DNA of 64,000 bases, from the NCBI GenBank assembly GCA_963791885.1, contig CAWBUL010000005.1, positions 186,001 to 250,000 on the forward strand, written 5' to 3'. The notes beneath the pieces were generated by a model. The model worked only from the letters and a program-made list of their open reading frames with translations. It was not told the origin of the DNA and searched no databases. Made by a program: the position numbers and the translations under genes. Positions within the stretch are counted from its first letter, which is position 1. Each line of letters begins with the position of its first letter. This DNA comes from CAVSUZ01 sp963791885 (GTDB taxonomy: Bacteria > Pseudomonadota > Alphaproteobacteria > Acetobacterales > Acetobacteraceae). Positions 27,200-35,900 of the stretch are shown in pieces.

Positions 27200-28212
27200 C
27201 CTATTTTCTTGTTGGACTGCGATTGCGGCTTGCCGGCCGCAGCTTGGGTCAGCGCGCGGATGATCGCACGCCGGGCGAGATCGATTTTGAAAGCGTTGTG
27301 CTCGAACCCCTTCGCATCCTTAAGCAGAACGTCCGCAGCGCGCGCGAACGTTGGCCGATCAGGTTTTTGGTCTTTCAGCGCGGCTTCAGCGGCCGGGTCC
27401 CGCCACGGCTTATGTGCCACGCCCCCAAGCGCAAGTCGGGCTTCCTTGATTTTTCCGCCCTCGAGTTCAAGACCGACCGCAACGGACACGAGCGCGAACG
27501 CGTAAGACAAGCGATCGCGGATCTTCAAATAGGTGTAGTGCGTCGCGAACTCTTTCGGTGGCAGCTCGACAGCCGTGATGATCTCATTCGACGACAGATT
27601 GGTATCGCGATGCGGGGTATCTTCCGGCAGGCGGTGAAAGTCCGCAAACGGGATCGCGCGTGTACCTGACGGTCCGGCGACGTGGACCGTGGCCCCGAGC
27701 GCGGCGAGGGCGACGCACATGTCAGAGGGATGCGTGGCGATGCACGCCTCGCTCGTTCCCAGAATGGCATGGATGCGATTAGCGCCGGTGATGGCGGAGC
27801 AGCCCGAACCCGGCTCCCGTTTATTGCACGGGGTGGCGGTATCGTAGAAATAGTAGCAGCGCGTCCTTTGCAGAAGATTTCCGCCAGTCGATGCCATATT
27901 ACGCAATTGCGCCGACGCGCCGGCCAGGATCGCACTTGCCAGCAACGGATACCGTTGCGCGACTATTGGATGATAAGCGAGGTCGGAATTGGGCACGAGA
28001 GCGCCGATCCGCAATCCACCCTCAGCTGTCTCTTCGACCGTTTTCAGCGGCAAGCGTGTTATATCGATCACCCGGGAGGGGCGCTCCACGTCCTCCTTCA
28101 TCAGATCGATCAGGTTGGTGCCGCCCGCAATGAACTTGGCATGCGGGTCAGCAGCAATCTGGCGCACGGCGTCAGCGACGTCGTTGGCTCGGGCATATTG
28201 AAAGTCGATCAT
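27196..28212 (-). CDS. paoB: Molybdenum hydroxylase FAD subunit (PaoB-like)
   Basis: This 338-residue subunit starts MIDFQYARANDVADAV and carries the FAD-binding AGGTNLIDLMKEDVERP and ASTGGNLLQRTRCYYFYD segments. The cysteine-rich insert CYYFYDTATPCNKREPGSGC is the mark of PaoB/YagS-type subunits, which hold an extra 4Fe-4S cluster. It overlaps its neighbours on both sides by 4 bp, indicating strict co-translation. Confidence 0.92.
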   Translation of the reverse strand: MIDFQYARANDVADAVRQIAADPHAKFIAGGTNLIDLMKEDVERPSRVIDITRLPLKTVEETAEGGLRIGALVPNSDLAYHPIVAQRYPLLASAILAGASAQLRNMASTGGNLLQRTRCYYFYDTATPCNKREPGSGCSAITGANRIHAILGTSEACIATHPSDMCVALAALGATVHVAGPSGTRAIPFADFHRLPEDTPHRDTNLSSNEIITAVELPPKEFATHYTYLKIRDRLSYAFALVSVAVGLELEGGKIKEARLALGGVAHKPWRDPAAEAALKDQKPDRPTFARAADVLLKDAKGFEHNAFKIDLARRAIIRALTQAAAGKPQSQSNKKIG

Positions 28213-28685
28213 GACTGCCCCATTGCCTGCTGAATGGCACGCACGATGTTGGGGTAGGCCCCGCAGCGACAGATATTGCCACTCATGAGCTCTCGGATTT
28301 CATCGGCAGTCTTCGCCCTGCCTTCCTTAATCAGGCCGGCGGCTGAGCAGATCTGTCCGGGCGTACAGTAGCCGCATTGAAATGCGTCGTGATCGATGAA
28401 GGCCTGCTGCAGTGGGTGTAGCGCGTCATCTTCAGCCAGGCCTTCGATCGTGGTGACGTTTGCGCCTTCTTTCATAACGGCCAGCGTGAGGCACGAATTG
28501 ATTCTTCTCCCGTCCACGAGTACAGTGCACGCGCCGCATTGACCATGATCGCAACCTTTCTTGGTCCCGGTCAGGTCAAGATGGTCACGCAACGCGTCGA
28601 GCAGGGTGGTCCATGGCGCCAGGAGAAGATGTCTTTCTATACCGTTGATGGTCATGGAGACGGGGATCTTCTCTGGCATCGGCAT
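28209..28685 (-). CDS. paoA: Molybdenum hydroxylase 2Fe-2S subunit (PaoA-like)
   Basis: This 158-residue subunit has a plant-ferredoxin-type cluster (C45, C50, C53, C65 in CDHGQCGAC ... C) and a second helical cluster (C104, C107, C139, C141 in QCGYC and ICRCGAY). Unlike E. coli PaoA, it has no Tat leader, so the enzyme should stay in the cytoplasm. It is first in the order 2Fe-2S, FAD, Mo. The gene is divergent from hyuB across about 240 bp. Confidence 0.93.
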   Translation of the reverse strand: MPMPEKIPVSMTINGIERHLLLAPWTTLLDALRDHLDLTGTKKGCDHGQCGACTVLVDGRRINSCLTLAVMKEGANVTTIEGLAEDDALHPLQQAFIDHDAFQCGYCTPGQICSAAGLIKEGRAKTADEIRELMSGNICRCGAYPNIVRAIQQAMGQS

Positions 28686-28923
28686 AATCTCCTCGCTTCT
28701 GTACGGAGTTTGCGGTCTACCGCAGCAGGGCCGGCTAAAACCGGACTCTCGTCTGGCGTTGGCGACATTGATGACGGCTTGGCGAAGGCCTGTGGAACCT
28801 CCTGCCCCAGGTTGTGCCCGATTTCAGATTTTATCAACCGCTGCGAATGCGTCTTCACAAACTTGTTGGCGTACGAGGCCAATTCGGATCAGCAGTTTGG
28901 GCAGGCAATGAGAGGAAATGCGC
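28686..28923. promoter_or_regulatory. Divergent promoter region between paoA and hyuB
   Basis: This 238-bp gap separates two divergent operons and must hold promoters for both. I see no perfect palindrome comparable to the one at gntR. A ribosome-binding site for hyuB (AGAGGAA, 28911-28917) is present. Inference from layout. Confidence 0.5.
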
Positions 28924-30579
28924 ATGGCAATGACCGCTGAAGCCGCTTTCGACCCGGTCACGTTGGAGATCTACTGGAGCCGGCTCATCTCGATTGCCGA
29001 CGAAGCGGCTGCCGGCCTTCTGCGCACCGCATTTTCGACCATTGTCCGCGAATCAAATGACTACGGCACCGTCCTCATGGACCGAAACGGTGACAGCATT
29101 TCGGAAAACACCGGCGGAATTGCCTCTTTCTCGTGCATCTTGCCGCGCACGGCGAAGGCATTCCTGGCGAGATTCCCTGCGGAGAGCTGGCGCCCCGGCG
29201 ACACGGTGATCACCAACGATCCGTGGCTGGCGACCGGTCATCTACCCGACTTTACTGCGGTCACGCCGATCTTCCATCGCAGCCACGTCGTGGGGTTCGC
29301 CGGGTCGATCGCGCATTCGCCTGATGTCGGCGGCGCGCTGTGGTCGGCCGACTGCCAGGAATTGTTCGAGGAAGGGATCCGCATCCCGCCATCCCGTCTG
29401 CTCCGAGCCGGTGCTTGGAACGACGAACTGCTCGAGCTGCTGCTGGCGAATGTGCGGGTGCCGGACCAGGTGCTGGGAGATCTCAAGGCCCAGGTGGTCG
29501 CCAACGAAGTCTGCGTACGGCGGACGCAGGAATTTCTGGAAGATGCAGGGCTCGCTGATCTGCAGGCGCTGTCGGCCGAGGTGCAGAGCCGGGCGGATCG
29601 CTCGATGCGCCAGACTATTCTCGCGGTGCCCGATGGCTGCTACCGCGCGGAGATCGAAGCGGATGGATATGGCGGAAATCCTGTCCGTATCGCCTGCGCG
29701 GTAACGGTGCGTGGCGAGGCGATGTCCATCGACTATACGGGCACGTCCGCGCAGGTCGATCGCGGCATCAACTGTGTGATGAATTATACCCACGCCTATT
29801 CGGTCTATCCGGTGAAGTGTGCGCTCGATCCGCTGGTGCCGCGCAACGAGGGATCCTATCGCGCGATCACGGTCACGGCGCCCGAACGCTCGATCCTCAA
29901 CCCTGTCTATCCAGCGCCGTGCAGCGCGCGGCAGCTCACCGGGCATTTGCTGGCGGGCGCAATCTACCAGGCGCTCGCCGAGGTCCTGCCCGAACGGATC
30001 ATTGCCGAATGTGGCGGAGCGCCGACGATGCGCGCGCTGGTCAGCGGCACGCGGCGGAACGGCGGCCGGTTTTCGCAGGTGCTGTTCGCCAGCGGGGGAA
30101 TGGGCGCGGGACCGGCTCGCGACGGGCTTTCGACGACGGCATTCCCGACCAATGTCGGCGCCGGCAGCATCGAGGCATACGAAAGCGCGGCGCCGCTGTT
30201 CGTCTGGAAGAAGCGGCTGCGCACGGATAGCGGTGGACCAGGTCGGTTTCGCGGTGGTCTCGGGCAGGAGATCGAGATCGAACTCCGCACTGACTCTCCT
30301 GCGCGCCTGTCTCTGCTCTCCGACCGGCATCAGCATCCGGCCTTCGGGATTCTGGGGGGCCTGCCGGGCGCGCCCTCAGTGATCGCTCTGGACGACGGCA
30401 CTAAGCCCGAGCCCAAATCCCGCAGCAGCATTCATCCCGGTCAGCGCCTGCTTCTGCTCTATGCTGGCGGCGGTGGCTACGGCGATCCGAAGCAGCGCCC
30501 GCGCGACACCGTGCAGGACGACATTCGCGACGGTTACATCTCAGCCGAAGCGGCGCAACGCGATTACGGCTTTGAGTGA
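28924..30579 (+). CDS. hyuB: Hydantoinase B/oxoprolinase-type subunit
   Basis: This protein of about 551 residues begins MAMTAEAAFDPVTLEIYWSR, followed by the family's RTAFSTIVRESNDYGTVLMD, PGDTVITNDPWLATGHLPDF and GSIAHSPDVGG motifs. The C-terminal part holds GGPGRFRGGLGQEIEI and YAGGGGYGDP. HyuB works with HyuA in ATP-dependent opening of hydantoins, 5-oxoproline or N-methylhydantoin; related enzymes carboxylate ketones. ATG 28924 is preferred over 28918 because the AGAGGAA sits at proper distance. It overlaps hyuA by 4 bp. Confidence 0.92.
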   Translation: MAMTAEAAFDPVTLEIYWSRLISIADEAAAGLLRTAFSTIVRESNDYGTVLMDRNGDSISENTGGIASFSCILPRTAKAFLARFPAESWRPGDTVITNDPWLATGHLPDFTAVTPIFHRSHVVGFAGSIAHSPDVGGALWSADCQELFEEGIRIPPSRLLRAGAWNDELLELLLANVRVPDQVLGDLKAQVVANEVCVRRTQEFLEDAGLADLQALSAEVQSRADRSMRQTILAVPDGCYRAEIEADGYGGNPVRIACAVTVRGEAMSIDYTGTSAQVDRGINCVMNYTHAYSVYPVKCALDPLVPRNEGSYRAITVTAPERSILNPVYPAPCSARQLTGHLLAGAIYQALAEVLPERIIAECGGAPTMRALVSGTRRNGGRFSQVLFASGGMGAGPARDGLSTTAFPTNVGAGSIEAYESAAPLFVWKKRLRTDSGGPGRFRGGLGQEIEIELRTDSPARLSLLSDRHQHPAFGILGGLPGAPSVIALDDGTKPEPKSRSSIHPGQRLLLLYAGGGGYGDPKQRPRDTVQDDIRDGYISAEAAQRDYGFE

Positions 30580-32690
30580 ACGCGATGGATAAACCAACAC
30601 CGCACGTGCGCATCGGGGTCGATGTCGGCGGCACATTCACCGATCTCGTGCTGCACGACCCGGCACGCGACCTTGTTCACACGGGCAAGCTCCTCACCAC
30701 GCCCGAGGACCCGAGCGTCGCCATCATCGAAGGTCTTGCCCGGCTGTTGCGGGAGGCGGAGGTCAGTCCCGGCAACGTGCACAGCGTGGTGCATGGCACG
30801 ACGCTGGTGACCAACGCCATCATCGAACGCAAGGGCGCGACGGTTGGGTTGCTGACGACAGAAGGATTCCGCGACAGCATCGAGATCGGCCGCGAGACGC
30901 GCTACGACCTGTACGACCTGTTCCTGGAACCCTGCCCGCCGCTGGTGCCGCGCCGCAGACGGCTGGAAATACCCGAGCGGATCAGCGTCGATGGTGACGT
31001 GGTGCTGGCGCTGTCTGAAATCGCGGTTGCTGACGCGGTGAGGCGTCTGGTGGAAGAAGAACAGATCGAAGCGCTGGCCATCGCCTTCATGCATTCCTAT
31101 CGGCTGGACACGCACGAACAACAGGCGGCGGCGATCGCGCGCTCGCTGTATCCGAATCTGCCGATCACGCTGTCCAGCGAAGTGGCGCCGGAAATCCGCG
31201 AGTTTGAGCGAACCAGCACCGCCTGCGCCAACGCCTATGTGCAGCCGCTCATGCAGCGCTACCTGGATCGGCTGGAACGTGCGCTACGGGAAACCGGCTT
31301 TCCGGGGCGGCTGTACGTGATGCTGTCGGCCGGCGGCATCACCACGGTACAGGAGGCGCGGAGCTTCCCCATACGGCTGATCGAATCCGGTCCGGCTGCG
31401 GGCGCAATGGCCTCGTCCCTGCTCGCCCAGCTGTGCGGACTCGACCACGTCGTTTCATTCGACATGGGTGGTACGACTGCGAAAATGTGCCTGGTCGAGA
31501 ACGGCGTGCCGGATCGCAAGTTCGAATTCGAAGCCGGGCGGGTGCGGCGTTTCCAGAAAGGATCGGGTCTGCCCCTGAAAGTGTCAGTGATCGACATGAT
31601 CGAGATCGGCGCGGGCGGCGGCAGTCTGGCGTATGTCGAACCCGGCTCGCGCCTGTTGAAAGTCGGACCGCGCAGCGCCGGTGCGCGCCCCGGTCCGGTC
31701 TGCTACGGCAACGGCGGAACACAGCCGACGGTGACCGACGCGGACCTGCTCCTGGGGCGGCTCAATCCCGATTACTTTCTCGGCGGAGAAATGCGGCTCG
31801 ATCGCGCGCGGGTCGAGGCTGCGTTCGCCAGATCGATCGAAGATACCCTCGGGCTTAATACAGAGCGGTCGGCCTTGGGCGTGCAACGCATCGTGGATGA
31901 GACGATGGCGGCGGCGACACGGCTGCATTTCGCGGAGAAGGGGAGGGACCCACGCAATCACACCTTGATTGCGTTCGGCGGCGCGGGCCCGGTGCACGCG
32001 TGCCGCCTCGCCGAGTTGCTGAAAATCAGCCGCGTGATTGTGCCCCTCGGTGCCGGCGTGGCCTCGGCGCTTGGCTTTCTTGTGGCCCCGCCGGCGACCG
32101 ACATGGTGCAAAGCTACGTTACGACCCTGGCGCATGCGGATTGGGACCGGGTCAGCGCGATCTTCGCGGAGATGCAGACGCGTGGATACGAACTGCTGAT
32201 CGAGGCGGGTGTGGAACCGGCGGACATTGTGTGCCAGGCAAGTGCGGATATGCGGCATGTGGGGCAGGGGTTCGAGATTCCGGTACCGCTGCCTGGCCTC
32301 GCGTTGTCCGCCGCGGACATTCCCGCGATCCGGGAAGCGTTTTTCGCCGCCTATCGCACCCGGTTTGAAAGAAGCGTCGATGACGTGCCGATCGAGGCAA
32401 TCAGCTGGCGTCTGAGTTGCCGCGCGCCGGCACGCGAAATCCGGCTCGGCGCTCAGGGTGTCGCCGCGAAGGACGCTACGCCGGAAACGACACCCCGCGG
32501 CGCCCGCAAAGTGCTGTTCGAGGGGCATGGATGGCTGGAGTGCCCAATCTATGACCGCTACGCGTTGCGGGCCGGGGCCCGGTTCGCCGGCCCGGCAGTG
32601 ATCGAGGAGCGGGAATCGACCTGCGTCGTCGGGCCCAATGCGTGGGTCAGCGTGGACGCGCTGCGCAGTCTTATCGTGGAGCTCGTCTGA
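30576..32690 (+). CDS. hyuA: Hydantoinase A/oxoprolinase-type subunit
   Basis: This ATP-binding actin-fold subunit of about 704 residues has IGVDVGGTFTDLVLHD near the start, VVHGTTLVTNAIIERKGA, VSFDMGGTTAKMCLVENG and LIAFGGAGPVHACRLAELL. The start is GTG 30576, overlapping the hyuB stop (GTGA); ATG 30585 is an alternative. It forms the ATP-dependent ring-opening or amide-activating complex with HyuB. The substrate is uncertain; hydantoin, N-methylhydantoin, 5-oxoproline or ketone carboxylation are family options. Confidence 0.92.
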   Translation: MNAMDKPTPHVRIGVDVGGTFTDLVLHDPARDLVHTGKLLTTPEDPSVAIIEGLARLLREAEVSPGNVHSVVHGTTLVTNAIIERKGATVGLLTTEGFRDSIEIGRETRYDLYDLFLEPCPPLVPRRRRLEIPERISVDGDVVLALSEIAVADAVRRLVEEEQIEALAIAFMHSYRLDTHEQQAAAIARSLYPNLPITLSSEVAPEIREFERTSTACANAYVQPLMQRYLDRLERALRETGFPGRLYVMLSAGGITTVQEARSFPIRLIESGPAAGAMASSLLAQLCGLDHVVSFDMGGTTAKMCLVENGVPDRKFEFEAGRVRRFQKGSGLPLKVSVIDMIEIGAGGGSLAYVEPGSRLLKVGPRSAGARPGPVCYGNGGTQPTVTDADLLLGRLNPDYFLGGEMRLDRARVEAAFARSIEDTLGLNTERSALGVQRIVDETMAAATRLHFAEKGRDPRNHTLIAFGGAGPVHACRLAELLKISRVIVPLGAGVASALGFLVAPPATDMVQSYVTTLAHADWDRVSAIFAEMQTRGYELLIEAGVEPADIVCQASADMRHVGQGFEIPVPLPGLALSAADIPAIREAFFAAYRTRFERSVDDVPIEAISWRLSCRAPAREIRLGAQGVAAKDATPETTPRGARKVLFEGHGWLECPIYDRYALRAGARFAGPAVIEERESTCVVGPNAWVSVDALRSLIVELV

Positions 32691-32703
32691 CAAGGACCGA
32701 CCG

Positions 32704-33837
32704 ATGCCGCACCCGTATTTCACCACCGATGAGTTCGCGACGCGCCTTGCCCGCGTCCGGGAAAGCTTGGCCCGCGCCGACGTGACGCTCGGGCTGTTCG
32801 ATGAAATCGAGGCGATGACCTGGATCACGGGCTACGGCAATTCCGAGAATCGCTGGCGGGTGGTCGGCGTGCCGCTGGACGCCGAGCCGTTCTTTCTGAT
32901 CCGCGCGCTTGATGCCGGGCCATGCCGGCAACTCGGCGCGATCGCCGATGTGCGCACCTTCCGCGACTGGGACGATCCGATAAAGACGCTGGCCGCGATC
33001 CTTGCCGAGCGTGGACTAACCCGTGCACGCATCGGCCTCGATCTCGGCTCCTATTGCACGCCGCCGGCGCGCTTCGCGCAGATGAAGGCAGCCCTGCCAC
33101 ACGCCGAGTTTGTCGATCTGGGGCCGCTGATCGCCGAACTACGGTTGATCAAGTCGGACGCCGAAATCGCCCTTCTGCGCCGCGCTGCCACGATCGCCGA
33201 CAAATCGCTGCTGCGGGCGGCCAAAGTTTGTGCACCAGGCGCGTCCCAGCGCGAAGCCGCCGCGGCGGCGATGGCGTGCTTCATGGAGGAAGGCGCGGAT
33301 CCGTCGGCGCCAGGCCCGATCAGCGCGGGCGGCGGCTGGGATTTCCTGCATGCGGCGCTGGAGGACGGCACGCTCGCGGCCGGACATGCCGTGCATATCG
33401 AGGTGACGCCGCGCATTTTCGGCTACAGCGCGCGCACCATGCGCTGCGTCGCGCTGAGCGGTCCACGTCCAGGGCAGATGGACGCGGCTTCGAGGCTGGC
33501 CGGCATCCAGGACGCGCAGATCGCGGCGATGCGCCCCGGCGTGGATGCGCGCGAAATCGATGCGATCCTGCGGAAGGGTGTGATCGATGCCGGCCTCCGC
33601 GATGCGTTCGACAATATCACCGGCTATACGTTGGGACTTTATGCGCCGGCCGGCCCGCGCACCAGCGACTTCACGCGCTGCTTTCATCCGGAAGCATCGT
33701 TCCGCCTGGAACCGGGGATGGTGTTCCACATGTACGTCTCGGCCGCCGGCGTGTCGCTCAGCGAAACGGTACTCGTTGGCGAAACCGGCCCGGAAATCCT
33801 GACAAGCCTTCCTCGCACCTTGCTGGTGAACCCATGA
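32704..33837 (+). CDS. M24 (pita-bread) hydrolase, creatinase/DoeA-like
   Basis: This protein of 377 residues has the creatinase N-terminal domain (about 1-140) and an M24 domain. The usual metal ligands are mostly missing. The D-x-G and D-x-T positions read HIEVTPRIFGYSARTMR, the GHGIG histidine region reads GYTLGLY, and the glutamate of F-x-x-E-P reads FHMYVS; only the last glutamate (LSETVLVGETG) is kept. This pattern resembles metal-independent creatinase and ectoine hydrolase DoeA rather than a Xaa-Pro peptidase. ATG 32704 has AAGGA upstream. It lies between hyuA and the flavoprotein gene, so it probably cleaves a C-N bond in the same pathway. Confidence 0.85.
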   Translation: MPHPYFTTDEFATRLARVRESLARADVTLGLFDEIEAMTWITGYGNSENRWRVVGVPLDAEPFFLIRALDAGPCRQLGAIADVRTFRDWDDPIKTLAAILAERGLTRARIGLDLGSYCTPPARFAQMKAALPHAEFVDLGPLIAELRLIKSDAEIALLRRAATIADKSLLRAAKVCAPGASQREAAAAAMACFMEEGADPSAPGPISAGGGWDFLHAALEDGTLAAGHAVHIEVTPRIFGYSARTMRCVALSGPRPGQMDAASRLAGIQDAQIAAMRPGVDAREIDAILRKGVIDAGLRDAFDNITGYTLGLYAPAGPRTSDFTRCFHPEASFRLEPGMVFHMYVSAAGVSLSETVLVGETGPEILTSLPRTLLVNP

Positions 33838-35088
33838 GTGACGAAGCACATCCCGACACGATCGTCATCGGCGCCGGCGTAGCCGGGCTTTCGACGGCGC
33901 TGTACCTACAGATGGCGGGACAGCAGGTGATGGTTATCGATCCGCTGGGACCCGCGGGCGGTGCCTCGTTCGGCAACGCCGGCATGTTGAGTCCAGATAC
34001 CGCCGTGCCGATCGCCATGCCTGGCATGGTCCGGCAAGTGCCGAACTGGCTCGCCGATCCGCTCGGGCCGTTGGTGGTGCGTCCGGCCCGGCTGCCGCAG
34101 GCCGCGCCCTGGCTGGCGCGCTGGGTGATGGCCGGTCGGCCCGACCGCGTGCTGGAGATTTCCGATGCGATGCGCGCGATGCACCGCAACACTTTCGCCT
34201 GCTGGCAGGAGCTGATTGGTGCAGCTCGCGTACCACGACCTCGTGCGGCCGGTGGGCTCCGTGCAGATCTGGGAGGGCGAGGCGAACGCCGAGACGGCCG
34301 CGCTGGAGCAGCGGATCCGCGACCGCCACGGCATCCGCGCCGAGCGGCTCGGACTTGACGATCTCCGCCAGATGTTTCCCGGCATCAACCGCGACATCCG
34401 TCACGGTCTGCTGTTGCCCGGCAACGGCTTTACGGTGAACCCGCAACGCATTGTCACCACGCTGGCCGAGCGCTTCCTGAGCGAAGGTGGGCACATCATC
34501 GACGAACGCGCGATGAAACTCGTACCGAACGAGGGGGCAGACGGGTACATGGTGATGACGAATGTTGCCAACCGTTCGGCGCCGCGCGTGGTGGTGGCGG
34601 CGGGCGCGTGGTCGGGTACGCTGATCGAGCCGCTGGGCATTCGCGTCGCGCTGGAAACCGAACGCGGCTATCACGCTATGCTGCCAGCCGCGAACATCGC
34701 GCCACCCATGCCGATCAGCAACAAAAGCCGCGGCTTCGGTCTGACGCCGATGGAACACGGCATCCGTGTCGCCGGCACCGTGGAGATTGCCGGTCTCGAA
34801 GCGCCGCCCGATGAGCGCCGCGCCGCAATTCTCGTGCAGCACGCAAAGCGGCTGTTCCCGGACCTTGAGCATGGCACGCCACGTTACTGGATGGGCTTCC
34901 GTCCTTCCACGCCGGACAGCCTTCCTGTTGTAGGTCCTGCACCAGGCCGACCCGGGCTGTTTCTGGCGTTCGGGCATGGGCATTTCGGCATGACCGGTGG
35001 TCCGCCGAGCGGGAAACTGCTAGCGGCGATGATCACCGGGAAGGCGCCCGGGATCGATCCCACACCCTATCGGGCGAACCGATTCTAA
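33834..35088 (+). pseudogene. D-amino acid/sarcosine oxidase-like flavoprotein, frameshifted
   Basis: Two frames make one DadA-type flavoprotein of about 418 residues. The first runs from ATG 33834 (overlapping the M24 stop) with the FAD motif TIVIGAGVAGLSTALYLQMAG and SFGNAGMLSPD to about CWQELIG. The rest (LVRPVGSVQIWEGEAN, LLLPGNGFTVNPQRIV, WMGFRPSTPDSLPVVGPA, FGHGHFGMTGGPPSGKLL) continues in another frame to 35088. The shift lies near 34215-34230. The intact enzyme would oxidise the amine product of the pathway. It is the last gene of the hyu operon and ends 1 bp from convergent gntR. It is broken, or there is a one-base sequence error. Confidence 0.8.
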
Positions 35089-35835
35089 CTACCGGACTTC
35101 GTTGATATAGCAGAGTCCATCGGTCGTGGCGCGGTGATGCGCCAGGATCATCGGCTGGCCACCTTGATCGAACGCGATCTCGTCGATCACAAGAATCGCG
35201 GCGCGTGTCGGCAACGCGAGCAGTTGCCGATCCTGCGCCGTGGCAAGCGCGGCGGTCAGGCACTCGCGCACGGCGGAAATACGGATGCCGTAATGCTCGA
35301 GCAGATGCACATACAGCAGATCCGGCACGTCTTTCGAGCGTTCGGGGAAATCAGGCAGCCGATCGGCGGGAAAGGCGAAACGCTCGTGCATCACCGGCCG
35401 ACGCCCCAGCCGCCGCAGCCGGTCGATGACAATCAGCGGCGAGTCCCGTGGAAGCGACAGGCGCAAAGCATCCTTCTCATCTGCCGGTACGCGCCGCAGG
35501 TGCAGCACCTCGGGCTTTGACCGTAGCAGGGCCCCGTCCGTGCCCCGCAGCCGGAAATACTGAAAGAAGAAACGCAGGGAATGGTGCGGCGGACGGCCGG
35601 TCACGACAGTGCCGGTCTTCCGCCTTCGCGCCAGCATTCCTTCCGCCGCCAGATCGGTCAGCGCACGGCGCATCGTGCCAACAGCGACCCCGTAGCTTTG
35701 CGCCAGTGCAGTTTCGCTCGGAAGCTGCGTGCCGGCCGGGTATTTGCCGAGCAGGATCGCTTCGGAGAGCTGGCGCTTGAGGAACTCGTAGAGGGGAACC
35801 GGGCGGGCTTGCGCCTCGGGATCGGCTTGGCTCAT
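35089..35835 (-). CDS. GntR-family regulator with UTRA domain (HutC type)
   Basis: This regulator of about 248 residues has an N-terminal winged HTH (PLYEFLKRQLSEAILLGKYPAGTQLPSETALAQSYGVAVGTMRRAL) and a C-terminal UTRA ligand-binding domain. ATG 35835 is chosen; a TTG at 35865 would add ten residues across the promoter. TATAAT lies 6 bp before the ATG, so the message may be leaderless. It sits between the hyu operon (convergent) and the M20-ABC operon (divergent) and is the likely regulator of one or both, with the imported compound or a product as ligand. Confidence 0.9.
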   Translation of the reverse strand: MSQADPEAQARPVPLYEFLKRQLSEAILLGKYPAGTQLPSETALAQSYGVAVGTMRRALTDLAAEGMLARRRKTGTVVTGRPPHHSLRFFFQYFRLRGTDGALLRSKPEVLHLRRVPADEKDALRLSLPRDSPLIVIDRLRRLGRRPVMHERFAFPADRLPDFPERSKDVPDLLYVHLLEHYGIRISAVRECLTAALATAQDRQLLALPTRAAILVIDEIAFDQGGQPMILAHHRATTDGLCYINEVR

Positions 35836-35847
35836 ATAAACATTATA
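35835..35847. promoter_or_regulatory. GntR-type operator, TATAA-ACA-TTATA palindrome
   Basis: A perfect inverted repeat TATAA-N3-TTATA overlaps the -10-like TATAAT and the start codon of gntR, in the 65-bp divergent gap to the M20 operon. HutC-type GntR proteins bind AT-rich palindromes of this size. Autoregulation and control of the divergent operon are inferred. Confidence 0.5.
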
Positions 35848-35900
35848 GGAATACCCGGCAGCCAAGGGAACCCAAACTGGGGAACACAGACCCGAAGCTC

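Noticed and set aside
29242..30336. 364-codon minus-strand frame
   Set aside because: Antisense to hyuB; no motif or ribosome-binding site.
31584..32828. 414-codon minus-strand frame
   Set aside because: Antisense to hyuA with no recognisable domain.
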